This document shows, piece after piece, positions 44,492-53,288 of a stretch of DNA of 64,000 nucleotides. Under the pieces are notes generated by a model. That model was not told the origin of the DNA, did not search any database, and saw only the letters and a list, made by a program, of their open reading frames with translations. This DNA is from UBA1573 sp034005165. GTDB lineage: Bacteria > Pseudomonadota > Alphaproteobacteria > Micavibrionales > Micavibrionaceae. Location: NCBI GenBank assembly GCA_034005165.1, contig JAVEVE010000001.1, positions 62,001 through 126,000 of the forward strand, given 5' to 3'. Position numbers and translations under genes: made by a program. How positions within the stretch are numbered: the stretch's first letter is position 1; each line of letters starts with the position of its first letter.

Positions 44492-46501
44492 TTATACGCG
44501 GCTAGCAACTGCTTCAACAATTGCTTCTGACGTAATACCGAAATGACGATATAGAATTTCCGCAGGTGCGGACTCTCCGAAACCTGTCATGCCGATAAAG
44601 ACACCGTCAGATCCGATAATGGCGTCCCATCCTTGACGAATACCAGCCTCGCATGCCACTTTTGTAGCAGATATAGGCCCACAAACAGAAGCACGATATG
44701 AGGCATCCTGTTGTCGGAACAGCTCGAAAGACGGTACGGACACAACACGTGTCGGGATAGAGCGGCTTTCAAGCTCTTTCTGGGCATCCATTGCCAAGGA
44801 TACTTCAGAACCTGTGGCAAACAAAACAGCTTTTGCTTCAGAAGATGCCTCGGACAGGATGTAAGCACCCTTTGTTGATTTGTTCTCCAAATCATCTGCG
44901 CGTTGTGCAGGAACTCCCTGACGGGTTAGGGCAAGGATAGTTGGACCTGTTGAGTTATTTAAAGCCAACTCCCAAGCCTCGGCGGTCTCCATAGCATCAC
45001 AAGGACGCAGCACTAACAAATTCGGAATAGCGCGAAGCGCCGCCAAATGCTCAACGGGTTGGTGTGTTGGGCCATCTTCACCCAAACCAATGGAGTCATG
45101 AGTCATAACATAGATGGCGCGTTGTTTCATAAGTGCTGCCAAACGAATGGCAGGTCGTGCGTAGTCTGTAAAGCTCATAAAAGTTCCACCGTACGGAATA
45201 AATCCACCATGGAGAGTAAGGCCGTTCATAATTGTGCCCATCGCAAATTCACGAACTCCATAGTGAATATACTGGCCCGCATATAAGCTGGCAGGAGATA
45301 CAACAGAAGAAGCCTTTGTCTGCGTATTATTTGATGGTGTCAAATCAGCAGACCCGCCAATTAGGTTTGCCATTTTGGGAACAAGATATTCCAAAACTTT
45401 ACCTGATGATGCCCGTGTCGCGAGCTTCGGCTTATCCGCAGCAAAGGCTTTGCGCACATCGTCCATGACAGCAGATACAACATCAGAACAATCAACAGAA
45501 TAGGACTTTTCAAATTCTGCCTTAGCAGAAGATGCCGCTAATCTTTTTTCCCAGTCAAGGCGTGTTGCCTGATTGCGTGTCCCTACATTGCGCCATGCAT
45601 GAAGAATCTCCGCAGGGATTTCAAACGGAGCAGCCGTCCAACCCAAATGCGCGCGCGCTGCTGTATTTTCATCAGATCCCAGTGGGGACCCGTGAACGCC
45701 ATGCGTGCCTTGTTTGTTAGGCGCGCCAAATCCTATTTTTGTTTTACAAGCGATCAAGACAGGGCGATCTGAAGATTGAGCCTTGGCAAGAGCACCTTCA
45801 ATCGCATCAAAATCATGACCGTCAATGCGGTCAGTCGCCCATCCATATGCCTCAAAGCGTTTCAATACATCTTCAGTAAAAGAGAGTGAAGTATCACCAT
45901 CAATCGAGATATTGTTATCATCATACATCACAATAAGATTGGAGAGCTTCATGTGCCCTGCAAAAGAACAGGCCTCATGTGAAATGCCCTCCATCAAATC
46001 ACCGTCACCACACATGACATATGTTTTGTGATTAACAAGGTCAGCGCCAAAACGAGCGGCATGCATACGCTCAGCTAAAGCAAATCCGACAGCTGTTGCA
46101 ATTCCTTGCCCCAAAGGGCCTGTTGTCATTTCTATACCTGCGTCCTGCATGACTTCAGGGTGGCCTGGGGTCAGGGAATGCAATTGACGGAAATTCTTGA
46201 TTTCTTCGATTGTAATCTTGTCATAGCCTGTCAGATAATTGACTGCATAAAGCAGCATGGAACCGTGCCCTCCAGAGAGGATAAAGCGATCTCGATCAGC
46301 CCATGTTGGGGCTTTCGGATCAAACTTCAAAAACTTTGACCATAGAACCGTTGCAACATCGGCCATTCCCATTGGCATGCCGGGGTGTCCTGAATTTGCT
46401 TTATCAACGGCATCTGCCGCCAGAAAGCGAATAGCATTTGCCATTTGGCGCATATCAGCTTGGGAAGAGGTTTGGGCTTGAGCTGCTGCTGTAGATGTCA
46501 T
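44492..46501 (-). CDS. tkt: Transketolase
   Basis: Thiamine-diphosphate enzyme of the pentose phosphate pathway that moves two-carbon units between sugars. The 669 residues are full length: the N-terminal SGHPGMPMGMADVATVLW, the cofactor motif CGDGDLMEGISHEA with the following NN pair (YDDNNISIDGD), the pyrimidine domain FVMTHDSIGLGEDGPTHQP-like YVMTHDSIGLGEDGPTHQ, and the C-terminal domain. AAGGA lies six bases before the ATG. It leads the tkt-gap operon. Confidence 0.97.
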   Translation of the reverse strand: MTSTAAAQAQTSSQADMRQMANAIRFLAADAVDKANSGHPGMPMGMADVATVLWSKFLKFDPKAPTWADRDRFILSGGHGSMLLYAVNYLTGYDKITIEEIKNFRQLHSLTPGHPEVMQDAGIEMTTGPLGQGIATAVGFALAERMHAARFGADLVNHKTYVMCGDGDLMEGISHEACSFAGHMKLSNLIVMYDDNNISIDGDTSLSFTEDVLKRFEAYGWATDRIDGHDFDAIEGALAKAQSSDRPVLIACKTKIGFGAPNKQGTHGVHGSPLGSDENTAARAHLGWTAAPFEIPAEILHAWRNVGTRNQATRLDWEKRLAASSAKAEFEKSYSVDCSDVVSAVMDDVRKAFAADKPKLATRASSGKVLEYLVPKMANLIGGSADLTPSNNTQTKASSVVSPASLYAGQYIHYGVREFAMGTIMNGLTLHGGFIPYGGTFMSFTDYARPAIRLAALMKQRAIYVMTHDSIGLGEDGPTHQPVEHLAALRAIPNLLVLRPCDAMETAEAWELALNNSTGPTILALTRQGVPAQRADDLENKSTKGAYILSEASSEAKAVLFATGSEVSLAMDAQKELESRSIPTRVVSVPSFELFRQQDASYRASVCGPISATKVACEAGIRQGWDAIIGSDGVFIGMTGFGESAPAEILYRHFGITSEAIVEAVASRV

Positions 46502-46600
46502 TGGGAGTCCTTATTTTATAAAAAATTACAATTCTGAGACCTCAAAACTTATAGAGAGTTTTCCGCCAAATGCGAGAGGTTTTTGTAGCCTGTAGCAATG

Positions 46601-46624
46601 AAAACAAGGCCCAAAAGGGCCTTG
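46601..46624 (-). terminator. Terminator after the tandem glycosyltransferase-like genes
   Basis: On the minus strand CAAGGCCC, loop TTTT, GGGCCTTG and four T residues. It separates the pair of genes upstream from tkt. Confidence 0.65.
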
Positions 46625-46656
46625 GTAATGTGTATCAAATAATTTGACAGAAATTT

Positions 46657-47886
46657 TTACAGGCCCAACCCTTTGTAAAGGATTACATTTTGTTGGGCAA
46701 CGCTAGAGAAACGTCTGTTTTCAATATAGTCTCTGCGCTCTGGAGAGGCATGTTTTGCATTCAAGTCCGCCGGATCAGCTATAGCAGCTTTCAGATGTTC
46801 TATCACGTCTTCCGGTGTGTCTGCAAAATACATAATATTACCAAAGTAATCAGGGGTAATTTCTGATGAATGTTTGGAAATAACCCCATGACACCATCCC
46901 ACTACCGGTGGAAGACTACCACTATGCTCTGAAGCTCCGTCAGAGAATGGCATATAGGCAAGTTTAGACTCTGATAAGACACGTAGAACTTCCGCGTCCG
47001 GCATATCCAAATAATATTCAACAGGGATCAAACGATCTTCAAGTGGCACAAGTTTATTAAGCTCAACCAATTTATCACCAAGCAATTTGGGATTTGCGGC
47101 ATCAATACAATTCAGATGTTCAGGCCCAAATGTTGATCCGATCATATCCACTAACAGATCCGACATATCTTTAGGACTCGAAGCCTGCCAGAGCGTGGAT
47201 CCAATGATTTTTACTTTAGAAGGAATACTTTGCTCCTTAATCATCTCCGCAACACGTAAGATTTTATCAATATCTTTACCGGGGCGTATCATACCGAAAT
47301 GCGCAATATCCCAATTATCAGCAGGAGCAAAGATTTGCTCGGCATTTTCAGGTAAAATAAAGTTAGACGGGATATCCTGAAAACTGGATTTAGCAGAAAT
47401 TGCAGTAGCAATGTCAGGTTCGTCCTTGAACGAAGCGACCAATGCTTCATATTCGGCTTTTTTGGAGAATGCTAGTTTTAGAGATGCGCGCGCAAATTCT
47501 TTTGTGAGCGTGCGTCCTTCAGGTGAAATTCTAGAAAATTCATGAACTGTTATAACTGTTGGGATTTTCTTACAGAAATCAGGGCTAACAACAAAGCCGC
47601 AGTAGGGGACACACATTTGCAAGTGAAGAACCGGAGTGACTCCTTCTTCCGTATGTTCCCTCAAAAAACGATCTACGAAATCATCGTGGTATTGGACCGT
47701 ATCCGATGTCGAAAGGGTTTCATGGAAATTATCATTTTCCCAAGGCGCACCGAACTCGGTAGAGGCGAGGTTAACTGCGGAAACTCCTAATTTTTCTAAT
47801 TCATTAGCCAGATTATAGGCATAGTCGCCAATGCCTCCCATTTTTTTATCTCTAGGGCCAGCTACAACGAATACCTTATAGGACAT
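46657..47886 (-). CDS. Divergent GT-B glycosyltransferase-like protein, copy A
   Basis: A 409-residue soluble protein. The N-terminus VFVVAGPRDKKMGGIGDYAYNLANEL has the glycine loop of GT-B enzymes, TVITVHEFSRISPEG follows as in GT4 acceptor domains, and the second half has DIAHFGMIRPGKDIDKILR and KVKIIGSTLWQ. Where GT4 enzymes have the E-x7-E donor motif, it has AYMPFSDGASEHSGSLPPVV. It shares this pattern with the next gene (copy B, 20 bases upstream), so the two are tandem paralogues. The substrate is unknown; surface glycan synthesis is inferred. Confidence 0.7.
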   Translation of the reverse strand: MSYKVFVVAGPRDKKMGGIGDYAYNLANELEKLGVSAVNLASTEFGAPWENDNFHETLSTSDTVQYHDDFVDRFLREHTEEGVTPVLHLQMCVPYCGFVVSPDFCKKIPTVITVHEFSRISPEGRTLTKEFARASLKLAFSKKAEYEALVASFKDEPDIATAISAKSSFQDIPSNFILPENAEQIFAPADNWDIAHFGMIRPGKDIDKILRVAEMIKEQSIPSKVKIIGSTLWQASSPKDMSDLLVDMIGSTFGPEHLNCIDAANPKLLGDKLVELNKLVPLEDRLIPVEYYLDMPDAEVLRVLSESKLAYMPFSDGASEHSGSLPPVVGWCHGVISKHSSEITPDYFGNIMYFADTPEDVIEHLKAAIADPADLNAKHASPERRDYIENRRFSSVAQQNVILYKGLGL

Positions 47887-47906
47887 GAACGCCTCTCATT
47901 TATGTT

Positions 47907-49088
47907 TTAGGAAACCAATTTTTCATAAAGCATATTGGAGATCATTGCAAGGTTTTTCCAAGACCGCTCATTCATATAGGTGGAAATTGCCTCTGTCATA
48001 TCAAGCGGAGCGCGGCTCCCGGAAATAAAATCACTAATAATTTCCACGGCTTCATCTGCATTTTCGGAAGGATATAAAACATTCTGGACATTCCCCTTGG
48101 TTTGCACACCTATATTGGAGATGGTTATAGGGCATAAACCAACAGTTGTGGGCAAACTGCTGCTATGATCGGTCGCTCCACGTGTAAAGGGCATATAGGC
48201 AAATTTACAACCGCTTAGAATACTTACGACATCCTTAATCTCTTCATCAAAATGGATGTGGATATTTAATGCACGGTCCTTGGGAGACGTAGAATTTTGC
48301 AATTCTAAAATTTTATCAACCAAAACAGGTCCGGAACATTCTTGAAGTTCGGAAACATGTGCAGGAAAAGTTGCTATAGAGAGTTCATGAAGAATATTAT
48401 CAATTTCAGGAACACTGACTTCTTCCCAAACACTTGATCCAACTATGCGTAAAGTACTTTCAGGCTGAGCTGCCTTTAACTTATTGGCAAAAGAAACAAG
48501 GGTACCTTCCATGCCACGTCCGGGACGGATCATGCCAAAAAAGGCAACATCATTGGACTTGCTCTCATAGCCCTTATGATGTGTTTCAAAGTCCTCTGCA
48601 TCTGGGATACCGGCAGGCACCATGATAAATACGGTCTTTGCAGCCAAATCTATATTTCTATTGTGCTTTTCTATCAGGGCCTGCGTAAAATCATATTCTG
48701 ATTGCATAGTATAAATCAAACCATCAACCGCTTCGATAAAGTCCAGGCTATATAATTGACCTGCATCATCCAGCTCTTTAATTTCATGAACTGTTGCCAC
48801 GGATTTGTATTTTTTCAAAAATTCCGGTGACAGTCCTGCGCCACAAAAAGGAACAGCCATATGCGTATGAATGATGGGTATTTTTCCTGCTGGAGTTTCC
48901 TTGGCAATAATTTTTTCCATAGTTGCTTCGGCCGTATCATCCCAGACAATTCCATGGGAAGCGCGAGAAACATATGAAGAGGAGAAGCCTTGTCCTAATA
49001 ATGCATTTGCGCTGTTAATAATATAATCCCCAATTCCTGCCATAGGAGCATCTTTTGGACCGCAGACATGAAAAACGTGATATGACAT
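47907..49088 (-). CDS. Divergent GT-B glycosyltransferase-like protein, copy B
   Basis: A 393-residue paralogue of the downstream gene. Shared landmarks are the start MSYHVFHVCGPKDAPMAGIG, HTHMAVPFCGAGLSPEF, ATVHEIKELD, AFFGMIRPGRGMEGTL and YMPFTRGATDHSSSLPTTVG. The frame opens further upstream, but the ATG at 49088 aligns with copy A and has GAGGGA before it. The two genes are separated by about 20 bases and form one transcript that ends in the hairpin at 46601-46624. Confidence 0.7.
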   Translation of the reverse strand: MSYHVFHVCGPKDAPMAGIGDYIINSANALLGQGFSSSYVSRASHGIVWDDTAEATMEKIIAKETPAGKIPIIHTHMAVPFCGAGLSPEFLKKYKSVATVHEIKELDDAGQLYSLDFIEAVDGLIYTMQSEYDFTQALIEKHNRNIDLAAKTVFIMVPAGIPDAEDFETHHKGYESKSNDVAFFGMIRPGRGMEGTLVSFANKLKAAQPESTLRIVGSSVWEEVSVPEIDNILHELSIATFPAHVSELQECSGPVLVDKILELQNSTSPKDRALNIHIHFDEEIKDVVSILSGCKFAYMPFTRGATDHSSSLPTTVGLCPITISNIGVQTKGNVQNVLYPSENADEAVEIISDFISGSRAPLDMTEAISTYMNERSWKNLAMISNMLYEKLVS

Positions 49089-49394
49089 TATATATATTTC
49101 CCTCGGATGATTAGCTAGTTTGCTTACCAAACTTATAATGAGTTTGGCAAGGCAATATCTTAAAGAGAAGGATGCACTCAAAAAATATTATAAATATCAA
49201 TAAGCTAACATAATTTATTGATAGATTTGCGCACAATACGCATAAGTTAAAAGCAAGCCCTATAGCATTGAATAAAAATGGGTATAACTTACCTTTGACC
49301 CTTCCTACGATATTGACGCCCTTAATTTTGCTTTGATAGCCTGCTACCATTCCATATTAGAATTTGTGACAAACCCCAACAGGCAGGGAGCGCA
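49089..49394. other. Divergent intergenic region, glycosyltransferase pair/zauP
   Basis: About 305 AT-rich bases with no believable gene. It should hold promoters for both directions. The only pair I could place with fair spacing is the plus-strand candidate at 49333-49360. Confidence 0.5.
49333..49360 (+). promoter_or_regulatory. Candidate sigma-70 promoter of zauP-zapA
   Basis: TTGATA (49333-49338), 16-base spacer, TATTAG (49355-49360). The inferred transcript would start about 27 bases before the ATG of the coiled-coil gene. Confidence 0.4.
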
Positions 49395-49871
49395 ATGTCC
49401 GCAGAAAAATTATACGACCATTTAAGTTACTTAAATGACGCCATAAACGCACTTGAAGAGATTCTGGGGCAGAAAGAAGCCGAAATAGGCGAGCTTAACC
49501 GTCTTTTGGCAAATGCCGAAATGACGATTATAGAGGCCCGCAAAGAAAGTGAAGACTTGGCAAATCGTATAGCGCGCGACGCACAGAAGCATATCGAAAG
49601 AGAAGTTCATTCCCGTGTAACCGCAACACTGGCTGCGGAACGCTTGGCCATGAAAGAGGAGCTGGAAAAGGCGCACAGACAAGTCGCCGAAGCAAAGGCA
49701 GCAAAAGGCAAAAAAGTAGCAGATCCTCAAATTGATCTGTTCGGGCAAGTATGGGGAGCTCCACAAAAATCATCAAAAATAGCGAATGACCAGAATGCTC
49801 TTATTCTGGCAGGAAAACTGGACTCAACAATTGATAAAGTCCAGAGATTGCTCAAAGAAGCGGGCGCCTAG
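49395..49871 (+). CDS. ZauP-like coiled-coil protein upstream of ZapA
   Basis: A 158-residue, almost fully helical protein. Residues 5-105 carry strong heptad character (LSYLNDAINALEEILGQKEAEIGELNRLL is one continuous helix in that span) and the tail holds QIDLFGQVWG. In Caulobacter the coiled-coil protein encoded just before ZapA, ZauP, binds ZapA and helps focus the Z-ring; the same position and type support that role here. The sequence itself is too plain for a firm name. Only 14 bases separate it from zapA. Confidence 0.75.
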   Translation: MSAEKLYDHLSYLNDAINALEEILGQKEAEIGELNRLLANAEMTIIEARKESEDLANRIARDAQKHIEREVHSRVTATLAAERLAMKEELEKAHRQVAEAKAAKGKKVADPQIDLFGQVWGAPQKSSKIANDQNALILAGKLDSTIDKVQRLLKEAGA

Positions 49872-49885
49872 AGAAAGGGAAAAAA

Positions 49886-50239
49886 ATGGCTGAGATTACA
49901 CTGCAAATTGACGGAAGAAGCTACCATGTTGCCTGTGATGACGGGCAAGAAGATCGAGTATTCCAGTTGGGAAACTATGTTGATCAAAGAATTCGTGAAG
50001 TGACTGATGCCGCAGCAGGCAGCAAGTCACAAGCTATGATGCTGACATCCTTGCTTTTGGCTGATGAAGTCTTCGATATGCACGAAAAGATGAAATCTGC
50101 AAATCAGGCCGCCAACGAGCCTAAAACAATCACGTATCAAGGTCTTGCCCCTGCAGATGAACAGGAAATAACAACCCTGATCTCCAAAATGACGGCGCGT
50201 GTCGAGCAAATCTGCACACGATCCAAACGCGCATCATAA
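49886..50239 (+). CDS. zapA: Cell division protein ZapA
   Basis: Binds and bundles FtsZ filaments at mid-cell as a tetramer. The 117 residues start with the ZapA globular head (ITLQIDGRSYHVACDDGQE, then VFQLGNYVDQRIREV), followed by the dimerisation helix with TSLLLADEVFDM. The C-terminal coil is of normal length. The ATG follows GAAAGGG. A 6S RNA gene and the 5-formyl-THF cyclo-ligase gene follow, the order conserved in many proteobacteria. Confidence 0.93.
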   Translation: MAEITLQIDGRSYHVACDDGQEDRVFQLGNYVDQRIREVTDAAAGSKSQAMMLTSLLLADEVFDMHEKMKSANQAANEPKTITYQGLAPADEQEITTLISKMTARVEQICTRSKRAS

Positions 50240-50243
50240 TTTT

Positions 50244-50272
50244 TTGTTTTTTATTAAACATTCGTGTATAAC
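50244..50272 (+). promoter_or_regulatory. Promoter of the 6S RNA
   Basis: TTGTTT (50244-50249), exactly 17 bases, TATAAC (50267-50272). It lies immediately after the zapA stop and points into the noncoding gene. Confidence 0.65.
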
Positions 50273-50277
50273 CCTTG

Positions 50278-50443
50278 CGGGATGCTGCGGGGTGCGTGAT
50301 CGGCCATTATTCCCACTGACCGATACAAATCTTGCGAGGGAGCTGTCCCTGTCCATCGCCGTGGCTTTGGATATCACGGCGCCCACCTGTTTTTCAGGGT
50401 CATCGCGGATTATTCGCTGACACGGCTTTTGTGGCTCCCACTT
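50278..50443 (+). ncRNA. ssrS: 6S RNA
   Basis: A G/C-richer noncoding block of about 165 bases between zapA and the 5-formyl-THF cyclo-ligase gene, where 6S RNA lies in many proteobacteria. It has its own promoter. The ends can pair partly (GGGA and GCGTG near the 5' end with TCCC and CACGGC near the 3' end), leaving an unpaired middle, as needed for a promoter-mimicking bubble. 6S RNA binds the housekeeping RNA polymerase and lowers its activity in stationary phase. The exact ends are estimated. Confidence 0.72.
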
Positions 50444-50460
50444 TCTGTTATACTTATACC

Positions 50461-51027
50461 ATGACATCAGAGAAACAAGATATTAGGCGTTTTGCCAGAC
50501 AGCACCGCGACCAGTTGGAAATAGATCCTGACTGGGCAGATCAGGCAGCCGAAATATTCATAGAGCTGATAAAGCCAAGTAACGAGCAAATTATATCACT
50601 TTATTTCCCGATCGGGAGCGAAATGGATACGCTTCCGATTGCTCAAAAACTTTGGGAAAAGGGAATAAAAACTGCATTGCCTGTAATTCAGGGAAAAGCC
50701 AGCCCACTTTTATTTGCAGAATGGACTAAGTCTACAGCCCTGAAACAGTCAAACTTTGGAACGCAAGAGCCGGAAGCGGCAAGCTATATTGCCCCAGACA
50801 TTCTTATTGTTCCCTTATTGGCATTTGATCAGGTGGGCAATCGTATGGGGCAGGGGCAAGGTCATTATGATGCAACACTAAGAGACCTGCGCCTAAAGAA
50901 AGACATTCTTGCTGTAGGATATGCCTACTCGCAACAGGCAGTTATTTTTGCTCTTCCGACAGAACCACATGACCAGAAACTGGATATGGTTATTACTGAG
51001 CAAAGAGTCTTTGATTTCCGCCCGTAA
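50461..51027 (+). CDS. ygfA: 5-formyltetrahydrofolate cyclo-ligase
   Basis: Converts 5-formyl-THF to 5,10-methenyl-THF using ATP. The ATG at 50461 gives 188 residues; an upstream in-frame start would run into the 6S RNA and is rejected. The signature is RMGQGQGHYDATLRDL, with ISLYFPIGSEMDT before it and PDILIVPLLAFD just upstream. In many bacteria this gene is cotranscribed with or just after 6S RNA. Confidence 0.93.
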   Translation: MTSEKQDIRRFARQHRDQLEIDPDWADQAAEIFIELIKPSNEQIISLYFPIGSEMDTLPIAQKLWEKGIKTALPVIQGKASPLLFAEWTKSTALKQSNFGTQEPEAASYIAPDILIVPLLAFDQVGNRMGQGQGHYDATLRDLRLKKDILAVGYAYSQQAVIFALPTEPHDQKLDMVITEQRVFDFRP

Positions 51028-51046
51028 ACCATCTAAAACTTAACCT

Positions 51047-51850
51047 ATGAAAATAGTATTTATTGGCGATGTTGTCGCACGAGCTGGGCGAGATGCCTTG
51101 GCAAAATATCTTCCAGAAGTCCGAAAAGAACTGAATCCGGATGTTGTAATTGTGAACGGTGAAAATGCCGCCCATGGCATCGGGATCAATGAAAAAATCT
51201 GTAAGGAGTTTTTTGACCTGGGTGTTGATGTGATTACATTGGGTAATCACGCATGGGATCAGCGCGAAGTAATTCCATACATCGAAAGAGAGCAACGTCT
51301 TGTTCGCCCTCTAAACTACCCGGCTCAAACCCCTGGCAAAGGGAGCTATATCCATACATTACGGGATGGAAGAAAAATCATGGTGATCAATGCGATGGCG
51401 CGCCTGTTTATGGACCCGCTGGACGATCCTTTTGCTCAAGTAGAACAACTTGTCAGTTCGCACAGGATGGGAAAAACACTGCATGCTATTTTTCTGGATT
51501 TTCACGGCGAAGCGACATCAGAAAAAATGGCAATGGGTCATTTTATGGATGGTAAAATTTCTGCTGTAGTTGGGACGCATACGCACATACCAACGGCAGA
51601 TGCACAAATTCTTCCCAAAGGTACTGCTATGCAATGCGATGCTGGGATGACGGGTGATTATAACTCTGTCATAGGCATGAATACCTCAACGCCGATTATG
51701 CGCTTTACGCGCAAATTCAGCATAGAAAAACTTTCTCCTGCGGAAGGGGAAGGTACGATGTGTGGGACATACATTGAGACGGATGACGCGACAGGATTAG
51801 CAAAAGAAATTCGGGCCATCCGCAGAGGTCCGAGGTTATCCAATCAATAA
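51047..51850 (+). CDS. ymdB: YmdB-type metallophosphoesterase (TIGR00282)
   Basis: A 267-residue two-metal enzyme; relatives hydrolyse 2',3'-cyclic nucleotides. Metal ligands are visible in order: Asp8 in FIGDVVARAGR, Glu39/Asn40 in VNGENAAHG, Asn67/His68 in LGNHAWDQ, His in LDFHGEATSEK and the two His of VGTHTHIPTAD. The length is standard. It follows the cyclo-ligase gene by 19 bases and is likely in the same transcript. Confidence 0.93.
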   Translation: MKIVFIGDVVARAGRDALAKYLPEVRKELNPDVVIVNGENAAHGIGINEKICKEFFDLGVDVITLGNHAWDQREVIPYIEREQRLVRPLNYPAQTPGKGSYIHTLRDGRKIMVINAMARLFMDPLDDPFAQVEQLVSSHRMGKTLHAIFLDFHGEATSEKMAMGHFMDGKISAVVGTHTHIPTADAQILPKGTAMQCDAGMTGDYNSVIGMNTSTPIMRFTRKFSIEKLSPAEGEGTMCGTYIETDDATGLAKEIRAIRRGPRLSNQ

Positions 51851-51870
51851 CCGGATCTACATATCCGTAA

Positions 51871-52419
51871 CTATTTCGATGTTTTTTTTTGAGGGTGTTT
51901 TTCAAAATACCTGAAACACGCATCAATCAAGGCTTGCATAAGGTCGGCGCCCCTCTGCCCGCCATGCCCGCGAATTTGTCCAAGCAGAACTGCTCGTATA
52001 GTTGTGTGGAAGGCCATAACAATTTCCAGTGCATCTTGATCAACTTCCTCGATAACTTCAAGAAACTGGATCAGACGATCCGAAATGCTGGTCACCAGAT
52101 TATAATGAAACATGCCGCCATTGGCTTTAAGCTGCATGGCAGGGAACAGAATTGAAGCAATAATAGCCTCATCTGTTGTTTTGCCCTCGGGGCTGCTTTT
52201 TACGGCGTTAATACCCCGCATCATGGACTCCAGATACATCTCTCCGAGAGGGCGAAAGTCAGTAGTATTATTCTCTAATAAAGCCTGTGCTTTATCCAGA
52301 ATGTCATCGGACAAGCCTCCTTGCCCCACTTTGAATTTCAAATTGTTAGGAGGCTGATGAAAATCCGCTTTGCGCTTCGGGGCCATATTAAAATGGGTGT
52401 CATCGTCTTTTTTAGTCAT
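51871..52419 (-). CDS. Hypothetical helical protein beside a response regulator
   Basis: A 182-residue soluble protein of no recognised family. The N-terminal 40 residues are polar and probably disordered; the rest alternates hydrophobic and charged residues in helical pattern (LESMMRGINAVKSS, FLEVIEEVDQDALEIVMAF). It starts 17 bases after the response regulator gene on the same strand, so they are likely cotranscribed. The link to signalling is by position only. Confidence 0.6.
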   Translation of the reverse strand: MTKKDDDTHFNMAPKRKADFHQPPNNLKFKVGQGGLSDDILDKAQALLENNTTDFRPLGEMYLESMMRGINAVKSSPEGKTTDEAIIASILFPAMQLKANGGMFHYNLVTSISDRLIQFLEVIEEVDQDALEIVMAFHTTIRAVLLGQIRGHGGQRGADLMQALIDACFRYFEKHPQKKTSK

Positions 52420-52436
52420 TTATGCATCTACTAACT

Positions 52437-53048
52437 TTAGGAAAAATCCACATCAATAATATCAATTTTATCGCCTTTACCGAGGCCAGCCTTGGATCTA
52501 AGCTCATCTAAATGGGCCGAAGCCTCTTTCATTCTTGTTTTTTGAGCCGCCATAAGTTTTGCATCGGTCTCGCGTTTATACGGCCCTTCAAATGTCTCTG
52601 TGGCTTTGCGACGTCTGTCAGGTCCAAAGAAATCCTCTGACCTGACAAATTGGCGTGGTCTCTCGATAATCTGAGCAATACGTTTGTACAAATCCCTTGC
52701 CGTAAACGGCTTAACCAGAAATTCGGTCACACCTGAATCCCGTGCCTGAACAACACGTTTTTTCTCACTAAAACCTGTCATGAGAATAATAGGGACGTAT
52801 TGATTTGGGCTGGCCGGATCGTTTCTGATGCGGCGTGTTAAGGAAATACCATCCATGGGTTGCATCATCCAGTCAGCAACAACAATATCTGGGTTTTCTT
52901 TCTTGAATACGTTAAATCCTTCTTCGCCGTTTTTGGCAGACAAGACTTCACCGACCCCAAACGTTAAAAGCAAGGATTTGCAAATTTCCAGCATCGGTGT
53001 GTTGTCTTCAACAACCAGAATGCGGATTTTGTCAAATTTATAGCTCAT
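52437..53048 (-). CDS. Response regulator with receiver domain and uncharacterised tail
   Basis: A 203-residue protein. The receiver domain (about 6-128) has the acidic pocket Glu14/Asp15 (LVVEDN), phosphoacceptor Asp59 (VVADWMM), Thr91 (LMTGFS) and Lys113 (FLVKPF). The remaining 75 residues are charged and helical (RRRKATETFEGPYKRETD and onwards) with no DNA-binding domain seen. No histidine kinase is nearby. Single-domain regulators of this layout in alphaproteobacteria act by protein contacts. Confidence 0.88.
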   Translation of the reverse strand: MSYKFDKIRILVVEDNTPMLEICKSLLLTFGVGEVLSAKNGEEGFNVFKKENPDIVVADWMMQPMDGISLTRRIRNDPASPNQYVPIILMTGFSEKKRVVQARDSGVTEFLVKPFTARDLYKRIAQIIERPRQFVRSEDFFGPDRRRKATETFEGPYKRETDAKLMAAQKTRMKEASAHLDELRSKAGLGKGDKIDIIDVDFS

Positions 53049-53288
53049 AAAGGCTCCGGCAAAGCAGCGGCACAGGCGGGTTCAAACACACAACGCAAAC
53101 ATTATAGTTAATTTTATGTATTTAGACCAGAGTAAATAAAAATAATATTACGTCTAACATCCTTAATATTGACCTAATATTGAGCAAATTTTAAACATGA
53201 AATTCCTGTGACACTTGATTTTCCAAGGGGCACATGCTACCCCGAGGCATATAAACCGTAATTATCCTGCTACTAATGGAGACTTTCT

